DNA from: Campylobacteraceae bacterium
GTDB taxonomy: Bacteria; Campylobacterota; Campylobacteria; Campylobacterales; Sulfurovaceae
Direction: 5' to 3'
Assembly: GCA_027002665.1 (NCBI GenBank)
Contig: JALWZK010000248.1
Coordinates: 1 to 13,390, forward strand
Length of the DNA: 13,390 bases
Shown here piece by piece: positions 1 to 6,297 of this stretch. The translations under genes were made by a program, and so were the position numbers. Position 1 is the first letter of the stretch. Each line of letters opens with the position of its first letter. Under the pieces are notes generated by a model that did not search any database, had not been told where the DNA came from, and saw only the letters and a list, made by a program, of their open reading frames with translations.

Positions 1-1648
1 TATCTAAATCTTTATAACTATATAGTGAAGTTCCACCAAAACTAAAAGCTTCCAAATAGACTTTATCTTTGGAAAAATTTGTAGGCTTAAAAGCAACTTC
101 CACTCCATTTGCTAAGATAAATCTATATAACTTAGTGGTCCTATTATAATCTTGATGGATTATCTTGGAGCCATTTAACTCTCTATTTATAAGTTTAGAT
201 GGAAGTTTTTTCTCATCTCTTAAATCAGATGCCTCTGCACTATCTATAATTTTTAACACCTCATCTTTGGATACTTTTGTCCCATCTGTATTTATAAAAA
301 GTAGATATCTATCTTTAAAGTCCACTATTTTTCTAAACTCTCTATTTATATCTTGGAGAGTTATCTCATTTATAAGCTCTTTTTTTAATCTATATTTAAT
401 ATCATAATCTATATAGACAGAGTTGGATAGTGCATAGTTTACAAGTTGAGCGGCTATGGTATCAGACTCTAAATCGGATACTCTGATATGCTCCTTCTCA
501 TTTATTTGAAGTTGTGATTTTTTTATTAGCTCAAAATCTCTCTTTGAGAATCCATATTTATAGAATGATTTTATCAACTCAAATAGCTCCCTCAATGCCT
601 CCTTATCATCTCCACTATTATATTCTACATTAAACGAATATGTAGCTTTTTTACTATTTATCACTTCAGGGGATAGATTTATATAGGTCGCCCTTGGATT
701 ATCCTTTAATATCTGTTCTCTCGCTTTTATATTAAATAGTTGATATGTCATATCCTCAATAATCCCCTGCTTTAAATCCGATTTAGTTCTTGTATCTTCC
801 AACTTATCTACATAGGATAGAGATAATCTATTTGAGGTTATCTCCTTATCTGTCAATGATAGGACTCTTGTCTGATTGTTATCTGGTATCTCCCTTGATG
901 CCCTCTTTTTATGAGATTTATTTTTCAGATGTGAAAAGCTCTCTTTTATCATATCTTCAATAACTGTTGTATTGAAGTCTCCTACTGCAATGAGATACAT
1001 AAATTCCGGTCTATACCAAGTAGTATAAAACTCCTTTGCCCTCTCCACAGATATATTTTTAATAATATTTTTATCCCCGATTGGAACTCTATCTATATAT
1101 TTTGTATTTCCATAAAATAGTTTTTTAGATTTATTATATATTCTAAATCCAGCAGTATCTCCAAGTCTTGCCTCCTCTAAGATTACTCCTCTCTCCTTAT
1201 TGAACTCATCTCTATTAAAATTTAACCCCTCTGCCCAATCTTGCAAAATTAAAAAGGCATTCTTTAAGTTATCCCTCTCTAAAGGGACTCTAAGTTTATA
1301 TAGAGTCTTCTCATAATCTGTAGAGGCGTTCAGATGAACTCCAAACTTAACACCTGTCGATTCTAAATATTTAATAAGCTCATTTTTTTTAAAATGTTTA
1401 GTCCCATTAAATGCCATATGTTCTGTGAAGTGTGCTATACCCTTCTGGTCATCTTCCTCCTCAAGAGAGCCAACCTTCACGAGCAGTCTAAACTCTGCTC
1501 TCTTCTTGGGTTTGCTATTCCTCTTAATAATATATCTAAACCCATTACTGAGTTGCCCCTCTATTAAACTCTTCTCTGTTGGGAGGAGAGTCTCCTTTGC
1601 AAAAATTAGTATATTAAACAGAATTAGAGATAGTAGTAGTCTTATCAT
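1..1648 (-). CDS. M16 family zinc metallopeptidase (PqqL/insulinase type), 3' end beyond the window
   Basis: An open frame of 549 codons runs from an ATG at 1648 to the left edge without a stop, so the C-terminal part is missing. Residues 1-17 form a signal peptide (hydrophobic MIRLLLSLILFNILIFA, likely cut before KE), so the enzyme is exported to the periplasm. The inverted zincin motif HFTEH is at 73-77 inside QKGIAHFTEHMAFNGT, with H73 and H77 as zinc ligands and E76 as the catalytic base. The distal acidic motif ERGVILEE follows at 152-159, with E159 the probable third ligand. An M16_C-like domain follows at about 190-390. Near the edge, the FGGTS block resembles the start of the second half of two-repeat M16 proteins (about 900 residues in the family). 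An AAGGA lies 9 nt before the ATG. The gene starts 16 nt after pabA and is probably co-transcribed with it. The substrate is unknown. Confidence 0.9.
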   Translation of the reverse strand, partial: MIRLLLSLILFNILIFAKETLLPTEKSLIEGQLSNGFRYIIKRNSKPKKRAEFRLLVKVGSLEEEDDQKGIAHFTEHMAFNGTKHFKKNELIKYLESTGVKFGVHLNASTDYEKTLYKLRVPLERDNLKNAFLILQDWAEGLNFNRDEFNKERGVILEEARLGDTAGFRIYNKSKKLFYGNTKYIDRVPIGDKNIIKNISVERAKEFYTTWYRPEFMYLIAVGDFNTTVIEDMIKESFSHLKNKSHKKRASREIPDNNQTRVLSLTDKEITSNRLSLSYVDKLEDTRTKSDLKQGIIEDMTYQLFNIKAREQILKDNPRATYINLSPEVINSKKATYSFNVEYNSGDDKEALRELFELIKSFYKYGFSKRDFELIKKSQLQINEKEHIRVSDLESDTIAAQLVNYALSNSVYIDYDIKYRLKKELINEITLQDINREFRKIVDFKDRYLLFINTDGTKVSKDEVLKIIDSAEASDLRDEKKLPSKLINRELNGSKIIHQDYNRTTKLYRFILANGVEVAFKPTNFSKDKVYLEAFSFGGTSLYSYKDLD

Positions 1649-1664
1649 AGGTGGAGTTCCTTAT

Positions 1665-2234
1665 TTAGATTTTTAAAAAGTTATTTAATATCTCATGTCC
1701 ATACTCACTCATAATAGATTCAGGGTGAAACTGCACTCCATATATAGGTCTATCTCTAATCTCAAGTGACATAATCTCATTATCATCTTTACTATGAGAT
1801 GTGACAATAATATTATCTGGAAGATTATCTCTATTTACAATTAGAGAGTGGTATCTTGTAGCTCTAAACTCCTGTGGCAAATCCTGAAATATTACACTAT
1901 ATCTCTGAATCTCTATCTGTGATGTCTTACCATGCATCATATTTTTAGCTCTAACTATCTCCCCTCCAAAAGCCTGTGCTATACTCTGATGTCCTAAGCA
2001 TATACCCAATATGGGTGTGGTATCTGCAAACTCCTCTATAACACTTAAGGTAACTCCCGCCTCATTGGGTGTAGCAGGACCGGGAGAGATAATAATCTTT
2101 TCAGGATTTAAATCTTTAATCTGCTCTACACTCAACTCATCATTCCTAATAACCTTAAGGTTAGCCCCAAGCTCTAAGCAGTATTGGACTACATTATATG
2201 TAAAACTATCATAGTTATCTATCATTAAAATCAT
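1665..2234 (-). CDS. pabA/trpG: Glutamine amidotransferase subunit of anthranilate / aminodeoxychorismate synthase (TrpG/PabA)
   Basis: A class I glutamine amidotransferase of 189 residues, the usual length of stand-alone TrpG/PabA. It hydrolyses glutamine and passes ammonia to a chorismate-using partner (TrpE or PabB), which is not in this window, so tryptophan and folate roles cannot be separated; it may serve both. The N-terminus MIDNYDSFTYN and the SPGPATPNEAG block (50-60) are typical of the family. The nucleophile elbow GICLGHQ places Cys79, and HPES near the C-terminus supplies His170 and Glu172, completing the triad. Two starts are plausible: the ATG at 2234 (AAAGGA 8 nt upstream) and the fourth codon, an ATG at 2225 (GGAAG 9 nt upstream), which gives the canonical MIDNYDSF start. 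The frame overlaps the end of gpt by 20 or 11 nt, implying translational coupling. Confidence 0.93.
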   Translation of the reverse strand: MILMIDNYDSFTYNVVQYCLELGANLKVIRNDELSVEQIKDLNPEKIIISPGPATPNEAGVTLSVIEEFADTTPILGICLGHQSIAQAFGGEIVRAKNMMHGKTSQIEIQRYSVIFQDLPQEFRATRYHSLIVNRDNLPDNIIVTSHSKDDNEIMSLEIRDRPIYGVQFHPESIMSEYGHEILNNFLKI

Positions 2235-2685
2235 CTTCCATATCCTTTAAATCGACACTCCAAAAGAAATCTATCCACTCTTCTGTCTGATTAACATACC
2301 AAGTTGGTGCAATTTTAGCAGTTTTTTTATAAAATATAGAGGCACTATAGAAAATAATATTGGGGTATTCTCTCTTCAATAGCTCCAATATGGCATATAG
2401 TGTATCTCCACTATCAACTATATCATCAACTATTAAGACTCTTTTGGAGTTTTTCAGATTGGGTATATTAAAAATCTCTATTTTATCTAACTTATCTCTA
2501 TTGTTGTATCCTATTGTATTTATATCATAAACAGCTCGAATATTATAATACTCACTCAATATATGGGCAATGGATAGTCCTCCTCTTGCTATTGGAAGGA
2601 TTGTATCGAACGGTTTATCAATAATTTTAATAAGTCTATTTAAATCTTTTATAAGTTCACTATATGGGTAGTATCTTTTTTTCAT
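2215..2685 (-). CDS. gpt: Xanthine-guanine (hypoxanthine) phosphoribosyltransferase, Helicobacter type
   Basis: A cytoplasmic type I phosphoribosyltransferase of 156 residues that joins PRPP to a 6-oxopurine base in purine salvage. The PRPP-binding loop VLIVDDIVDSGDT is at 83-95, with the two adjacent acidic residues D87 and D88. An ARGG segment at 33-36 matches the PPi-binding region. The C-terminal WIDFFW at 137-142 matches the base-binding hood seen in Gpt proteins of Helicobacter and its relatives. The N-terminal YSEL helix and the YYPY start also fit that group. A GGAG lies 10 nt before the ATG. The 3' end overlaps pabA. Base preference (xanthine, guanine or hypoxanthine) cannot be read from the sequence. 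Confidence 0.88.
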   Translation of the reverse strand: MKKRYYPYSELIKDLNRLIKIIDKPFDTILPIARGGLSIAHILSEYYNIRAVYDINTIGYNNRDKLDKIEIFNIPNLKNSKRVLIVDDIVDSGDTLYAILELLKREYPNIIFYSASIFYKKTAKIAPTWYVNQTEEWIDFFWSVDLKDMEDDFNDR

Positions 2686-2738
2686 TTTTTATCTTCTCCA
2701 CAATCAAAACACAAATTATTACTATAATCTTTATGCAA
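2682..2738 (-). other. Possible 18-codon small ORF coupled to gpt
   Basis: A short frame begins at TTG (2738) and ends at a TGA that overlaps the gpt ATG as ATGA, the classic coupling arrangement. It would encode LHKDYSNNLCFDCGEDKK, with a CxxCG pair resembling half a zinc ribbon. A perfect AGGAGG (2753-2758) lies 14 nt upstream, which is long for a start signal, and an in-frame TAG sits at 2759-2757. It could be a leader peptide, the remnant of a lost gene, or chance. Confidence that it is translated is low. Confidence 0.15.
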
Positions 2739-2775
2739 GAGATATTTTTTTTCCTCCTATTTTTTTATATCTCTT
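2737..2775 (-). other. 9-bp inverted repeat with an AGGAGG in the loop
   Basis: AAGAGATAT (2737-2745) and ATATCTCTT (2767-2775) are perfect complements separated by 21 nt. On the minus strand the loop carries AGGAGG followed by eight A. If transcribed from nspC, the hairpin would hold a ribosome-binding-like sequence upstream of gpt, so it could influence gpt translation or mRNA stability. No downstream U tract is present, so it is not an intrinsic terminator. Confidence 0.3.
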
Positions 2776-2780
2776 TAAAT

Positions 2781-2833
2781 GGTTTCTACTTTATCCTACA
2801 TTTTACTCGCCATAGTCCCATTAAGTAGAAACC
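2781..2833. repeat. 11-bp perfect inverted repeat directly after nspC
   Basis: GGTTTCTACTT (2781-2791) and AAGTAGAAACC (2823-2833) are exact reverse complements with a 31-nt spacer. The outer arm begins at the base after the nspC stop codon (2834-2836). In the nspC mRNA this would form an 11-bp stem that could protect or define the 3' end. No U run follows on the minus strand, so it is not a standard intrinsic terminator. The GTTTC/GAAAC ends recall CRISPR repeats, but there is only one copy. Confidence 0.5.
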
Positions 2834-3943
2834 TTATAATCTATCTTTAAAGTCTCTATATCCAAACTCTTTAACTATATCTATAGTTCCATCTTTTCGT
2901 TTAATGGCAATAGATGGTAGTTTTATCCCATTAAATGTTGTAGCCTTTACCATAGTATAGTGCATCTGGTCACAAAATATAATCTTATCTCCTATTTTTA
3001 ATGGTTCATCAAAACTATAATCTCCCATAATATCACCCGCAAGGCATGTATTTCCTGCAAGTCTATATCTATACTTCTTATCTTCCCCACTCCCCTTTAC
3101 ATCTGGTCTATATGGCATAATTACAGTATCCAACATGTGAGCTTCCGTAGAGGTATCCAGAATAGCTATATCGATACCATTATGGACTATATCAAGTATA
3201 GTGGCAACGAGTGTTCCTGTCTGCCACCCAACAGCCTCTCCCAGCTCCAAATATACCTCTAAGTGGGGATATCTATTCCTAAATCCATTTAATATCTCTA
3301 TTAACCCCTCAATATTATATCCATCTTTTGTAATGTGGTGTCCACCTCCAAAATTTACCCATTTTAGATTATTAAAATATCTACTAAACTTATTCTCAAA
3401 AATATCTAAGACTCTACTAAGTGCCAGAGAGTCCTGTTCACATAGTGCATGAAAGTGTAATCCCTCTAATCTATCTACTATTGACTCATCGAAATTTTTT
3501 AGAGTTGTTCCCAATCTCGAATATAATCCACAAGGATTATATATCTCTACAGGTGCTTCGGAGTATTCAGGATTTACTCTTAATCCCAAAGATATATTTT
3601 GGTTTATCTCTTTACTTAGATTAGAGAATTTTTTAAATTGGTTTGGTGAGTTAAAGACCAGATGGTCAGATATTTTGGCTATCTCTCTAACATCAGACTC
3701 TTTAAATGCGGGGCTATATGTGTGTGTCTCTCTTTTAAACTCCTCATGAGATAGTATCGCCTCATGTAATCCACTTGCACAACACCCATCGAGATATTTT
3801 GATACCAAATCGAAACTCTGCCATAGAGCAAAACCTTTAAGTGCCAGAAGTATTTTTACTCCACTCCTCTCTTTTACATAAGATAATATTTTTAGATTTC
3901 TCTCCAATAGCTCCTCTTCAAGTAACCAGTATGGGGTTTCCAA
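2834..3943 (-). CDS. nspC: Carboxynorspermidine / carboxyspermidine decarboxylase
   Basis: A PLP-dependent decarboxylase of the alanine-racemase fold, 369 residues. It performs the last step of the alternative polyamine route, removing CO2 from carboxyspermidine or carboxynorspermidine to give spermidine or norspermidine in the cytoplasm. The N-terminus TPYWLLEEELLERNL is the standard NspC opening. The PLP lysine is K36 in LLALKGFA. The phosphate-binding GGGHH (in FGGGHHITKDGY), the GEAVGW block and the C-terminal AGNTCLAGD (Cys300, Asp304) are all present. The partner carboxyspermidine dehydrogenase is not in the window. The start is TTG at 3943: a strong AGGAGGAG lies just upstream, and the next in-frame ATG is far inside the conserved protein. 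It is divergent from the NosL-type gene across 92 bp. Confidence 0.94.
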   Translation of the reverse strand: METPYWLLEEELLERNLKILSYVKERSGVKILLALKGFALWQSFDLVSKYLDGCCASGLHEAILSHEEFKRETHTYSPAFKESDVREIAKISDHLVFNSPNQFKKFSNLSKEINQNISLGLRVNPEYSEAPVEIYNPCGLYSRLGTTLKNFDESIVDRLEGLHFHALCEQDSLALSRVLDIFENKFSRYFNNLKWVNFGGGHHITKDGYNIEGLIEILNGFRNRYPHLEVYLELGEAVGWQTGTLVATILDIVHNGIDIAILDTSTEAHMLDTVIMPYRPDVKGSGEDKKYRYRLAGNTCLAGDIMGDYSFDEPLKIGDKIIFCDQMHYTMVKATTFNGIKLPSIAIKRKDGTIDIVKEFGYRDFKDRL

Positions 3944-3969
3944 TCTCTCCTCCTACAAATTTTTTTAAT

Positions 3970-3975
3970 ATTATA
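3970..3975 (-). promoter_or_regulatory. -10 element for nspC
   Basis: TATAAT on the minus strand, 26 nt upstream of the TTG start, predicting a leader of about 20 nt. No convincing -35 is visible, which is common for Campylobacterota sigma-70 promoters. Confidence 0.5.
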
Positions 3976-3999
3976 TCTATTTTGTTAGAATTAAATAGT

Positions 4000-4005
4000 T
4001 ATAAT
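4000..4005 (+). promoter_or_regulatory. -10 element for the tandem NosL gene
   Basis: TATAAT on the plus strand, 30 nt before the ATG at 4036, followed by an AAGGAG ribosome-binding site (4025-4030) five bases from the start. No clear -35 is visible. It lies back to back with the nspC -10 inside a 92-bp divergent promoter region. Confidence 0.5.
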
Positions 4006-4035
4006 TTAATTTAATTTAAAAATTAAGGAGAGATA

Positions 4036-5118
4036 ATGTTAAAAAGAGTCCTTTCTATTCTGTTACTACTACTTACAGTAATAGTTGCAGACGAGTTTAC
4101 TAAAAAAGCTACAGTTGAGCCTCTCTTAGTCCAAAAGGGTGCAAAAAAGATGTGGTGTGCCATTTGTGGAATGAACTTAAAGATGTTCTATAAAACTTCA
4201 TATATAGCGGGAGATAGACAATACTGCTCTATTAGATGTCTGGTGGCAGATATAAAAAACAACAAGATAGATTTAGATAGTGTAAAGGTGATTGATGTCA
4301 ATAGTCAAAAGCCTATCTTAGCGAAAGATGCCTATTTTGTAATTGGTTCAGATATTAAAGGAACTATGAGTAGAGTTAGTAAATTGGCATTTAAGAGTAG
4401 AGATGAGGCTGAAAAGTTTATAAAGGAGCATGGTGGGAAATTGGCAACATTTCAAGAGGTTTTAAAGGAGGCAAAAGCCTCATTGGATAGTGATAACTCT
4501 ATGGTTAAAGCGAAAAAAGAGAAGAAGTTATACCCTATGGGTAAAAAGATATTTGCTAAGAAGTGTAAAGGCAAAATAGATTTAGATAAATTTAATGCAG
4601 TAAATGAGTTAAAGGTAGCAATCAGAGATAATAATATATGTAAAAATATAAATGAGAAACAGCTCCATGCAGTAACCATATATCTATGGGATAATAGGAG
4701 AGTTAAAAAGAGTAATTATGATATAAAAATATCAAAACAAGATAAGTGTCCTGTATGTGGTATGTTTGTATATAAGTATCCAAAATGGGTAGCTCAAATA
4801 GTCTATAGAGATAAAAATAGATTATCTTTCGACGGCGTAAAAGATATGATGAAGTTCTATTTTAATAGAACAAAATATGGAAAATATGAGACATTCACAA
4901 GAGAGAATATATCTCAAATATTGGTAATAGACTACTATACCCAAGAGGTTATAGATGCGAGAGATGCCTATTTTGTAATTGGCTCAGATGTAAAGGGACC
5001 TATGGGAGATGAGTTAATTCCATTTAAAGATGAGAGTAGTGCTAAGAGTTTTTTAAAAGACCATAATGGTAAAAAGATAGTTAGATTCAGTGAAATATCT
5101 GAAAAAGATTTAAACTAA
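4036..5118 (+). CDS. Secreted tandem NosL-domain protein with a degenerate cytochrome c-like linker
   Basis: A signal peptide (residues 1-18, ending IVA before DE) sends this 360-residue protein to the periplasm. Two NosL domains follow. The first has CAICGM (C41, C44, M46), an extra YCSIRC pair (C64, C68) and DAYFVIGSD at 98. The second has CPVCGM (C238, C241, M243) and DAYFVIGSD at 310, followed by the fuller family ending KGPMGDELIPF. NosL proteins bind Cu(I) and help mature nitrous oxide reductase, so a periplasmic copper-handling role is likely; no nosZ is in view. Residues about 168-222 (YPMGKKIFAKKCKGK up to AVTIYLWD) resemble the first and last helices of a class I cytochrome c, but CxxCH is absent; C177 and C202 remain. 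The 3' end overlaps comF by 9 nt, tail to tail. Confidence 0.85.
   Translation: MLKRVLSILLLLLTVIVADEFTKKATVEPLLVQKGAKKMWCAICGMNLKMFYKTSYIAGDRQYCSIRCLVADIKNNKIDLDSVKVIDVNSQKPILAKDAYFVIGSDIKGTMSRVSKLAFKSRDEAEKFIKEHGGKLATFQEVLKEAKASLDSDNSMVKAKKEKKLYPMGKKIFAKKCKGKIDLDKFNAVNELKVAIRDNNICKNINEKQLHAVTIYLWDNRRVKKSNYDIKISKQDKCPVCGMFVYKYPKWVAQIVYRDKNRLSFDGVKDMMKFYFNRTKYGKYETFTRENISQILVIDYYTQEVIDARDAYFVIGSDVKGPMGDELIPFKDESSAKSFLKDHNGKKIVRFSEISEKDLN
4327..4982 (+). repeat. 20-bp exact direct repeat inside the two NosL domains
   Basis: GATGCCTATTTTGTAATTGG occurs at 4327-4346 and again at 4963-4982, in the same reading frame, encoding DAYFVIG in both domains; the next bases are also alike (T or C, then TCAGAT). 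The rest of the two domains has diverged far more. It reflects domain duplication, with this block either strongly constrained or recently homogenised. Confidence 0.75.
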
Positions 5119-5682
5119 CGATGCTAAGGTGAGTGCAAATAGAGTATTAACCCCATTCCTACTTAATACTCTCTTGGCCTCCTTTAGAGTTGTTCCGGTT
5201 GTTATAATATCATCTACCAAGATGACATCTATATCTCTTTTACCTCTATATCTAAACTCCCTATGATTCTCTAATCTAAACTGTAGAGATTTACCAGAGT
5301 AGTTTACCCTATTTTGAGCAATTAGACTACTGTGTAGAATCTCTACTCCTCTACACCTCATCTGATGAGTTAAAAGGGCTACATGGCTATATCCACTATT
5401 AACTCTCTCATCTATACCCACTATATAGATTAAGCTATTACTATTTTTAATAAACTCTTGAATAAATGGTTTAAAGGTCAGCTTAGCCAACTCTCTATAT
5501 ACTCTAAATCCTAATGGAGTGTGTTTAGTTAAGAGAAAATCCTCTATATTGTGATAGTTATAGAAACTATAAACCTCCAATCCATCAATATTCCTCTTTG
5601 AGATTGAAGGTTTTAAAAGCTCCTCTCTACATCTCTTACAAAAAGTTGAAAAAGTTAATCTGTGACAACTTAAACATCTCAA
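5110..5682 (-). CDS. comF: ComF family phosphoribosyltransferase-like protein
   Basis: A 190-residue cytoplasmic protein of the ComF/GntX type. It has an N-terminal zinc ribbon with C3, C6, C15 and C18 and a C-terminal type I phosphoribosyltransferase fold with the PRPP loop VILVDDIITTGTT at 153-165. ComF proteins are linked to natural transformation, where they aid handling of incoming single-stranded DNA; whether this one does is inference. It starts at TTG (5682), immediately after the TAA of the CopD-like gene, with AAGGG about 11 nt upstream. A later start would remove the first cysteine pair, which supports this choice. The two genes are clearly co-transcribed. The 3' end overlaps the convergent NosL-type gene by 9 nt. 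Confidence 0.82.
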   Translation of the reverse strand: MRCLSCHRLTFSTFCKRCREELLKPSISKRNIDGLEVYSFYNYHNIEDFLLTKHTPLGFRVYRELAKLTFKPFIQEFIKNSNSLIYIVGIDERVNSGYSHVALLTHQMRCRGVEILHSSLIAQNRVNYSGKSLQFRLENHREFRYRGKRDIDVILVDDIITTGTTLKEAKRVLSRNGVNTLFALTLASLV

Positions 5683-6132
5683 TTAGATAATATCCCTTAT
5701 AACAATAGCATAGTGCAGAACTATAAAATTCAGAATAAAAATTCCCATTGAGGAGGCTCTGGATATAATCATCTCCAATTTTGTCCTCTCTCTATTATTT
5801 GTCCTAAATGCAACAATGGTGTGAGTAGTGGTTATTACTGTCATAATGGCTACTAAGATTAATTTATGACGCAAAGCATCTATCGCCTTATTATGTATAG
5901 AGAGGTCAAAGAGTATTGTAATTAACCCATTATTTATAATCATAAGAGTTCCGGTAGTCAATAGAATTAATAGAGAACCTATCTCAAAATATCCAAATAT
6001 AGGTCCTACTATTGGATATACAGCCTTCTGGTCATCTTTATCTCTAAGCGAAACTCCCAAAATAAACATAAAAACAGAACCACCTATCCATGATACTGCT
6101 GCTATTAAGTGTAAATGTAATTCCCAACTCAA
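5683..6132 (-). CDS. CopD-like four-span membrane protein
   Basis: A 149-residue integral membrane protein with about four hydrophobic spans (roughly residues 8-27, 48-66, 90-108 and 127-146). The opening HLHLIAAVSWIGGSVFMF resembles the first helix of CopD-type and related small membrane proteins, which carry histidines thought to bind copper or haem. Candidate ligands here are H6 and H8 plus histidines in RHKL, TTTHT and VLHYA. A copper or redox role is inference, mildly supported by the nearby NosL gene. The start is TTG at 6132 with AAAAGGA 5 nt upstream; no in-frame ATG precedes the first helix. It is the first gene of a pair with comF, with no spacer between them. It could equally be an uncharacterised respiratory membrane protein. 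Confidence 0.65.
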   Translation of the reverse strand: MSWELHLHLIAAVSWIGGSVFMFILGVSLRDKDDQKAVYPIVGPIFGYFEIGSLLILLTTGTLMIINNGLITILFDLSIHNKAIDALRHKLILVAIMTVITTTHTIVAFRTNNRERTKLEMIISRASSMGIFILNFIVLHYAIVIRDII

Positions 6133-6228
6133 ATATATCCTTTTATTTAAAATTTATCTATTCTAACTAAAAAGATATATATTTTTGATTGAGATGTGTC
6201 AAGATTAATATTGAGGAGTTGGAAAATT

Positions 6229-6257
6229 TTGTAACCATTTAGTAACATTTTTATAAT
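6229..6257 (+). promoter_or_regulatory. Sigma-70 promoter of the phosphate permease
   Basis: TTGTAA (6229-6234), a 17-bp spacer, and a perfect TATAAT (6252-6257). This is the most complete promoter in the window, predicting a leader of about 34 nt. A GGGAG at 6283-6287 serves as ribosome-binding site, 10 nt from the ATG. Confidence 0.6.
6230..6249 (+). promoter_or_regulatory. 11-bp direct repeat overlapping the -35, candidate Pho box
   Basis: TGTAACCATTT and AGTAACATTT place GTAAC at 6231-6235 and again at 6242-6246, exactly 11 bp apart. PhoB-type response regulators bind pairs of 11-bp-spaced direct repeats that overlap the -35 of phosphate genes, and the gene downstream is a phosphate permease. 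The consensus is not that of E. coli or of Campylobacter PhosR, so this is an inference from spacing and context. Confidence 0.3.
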
Positions 6258-6297
6258 AGACTTATAGAATTAAAAAATTAGAGGGAGATTTATCTTC

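Noticed and set aside
165..1676. Plus-strand frames of about 80 codons at 165-407 and 1425-1676
   Set aside because: They lie antisense within the M16 peptidase gene (the second runs a few codons past its start), lack ribosome-binding sites, and their translations are serine/leucine-rich noise.
2782..2832. A CRISPR repeat (GTTTC...GAAAC)
   Set aside because: Only one copy, 51 bp long, with no spacer-repeat periodicity and no cas genes.
2834..3943. Alternative reading of nspC as diaminopimelate decarboxylase (lysA)
   Set aside because: The 369-residue length, the TPYWLLEEELLERNL start and the FGGGHHITKDGY block fit NspC; LysA is longer and has different C-terminal substrate motifs.
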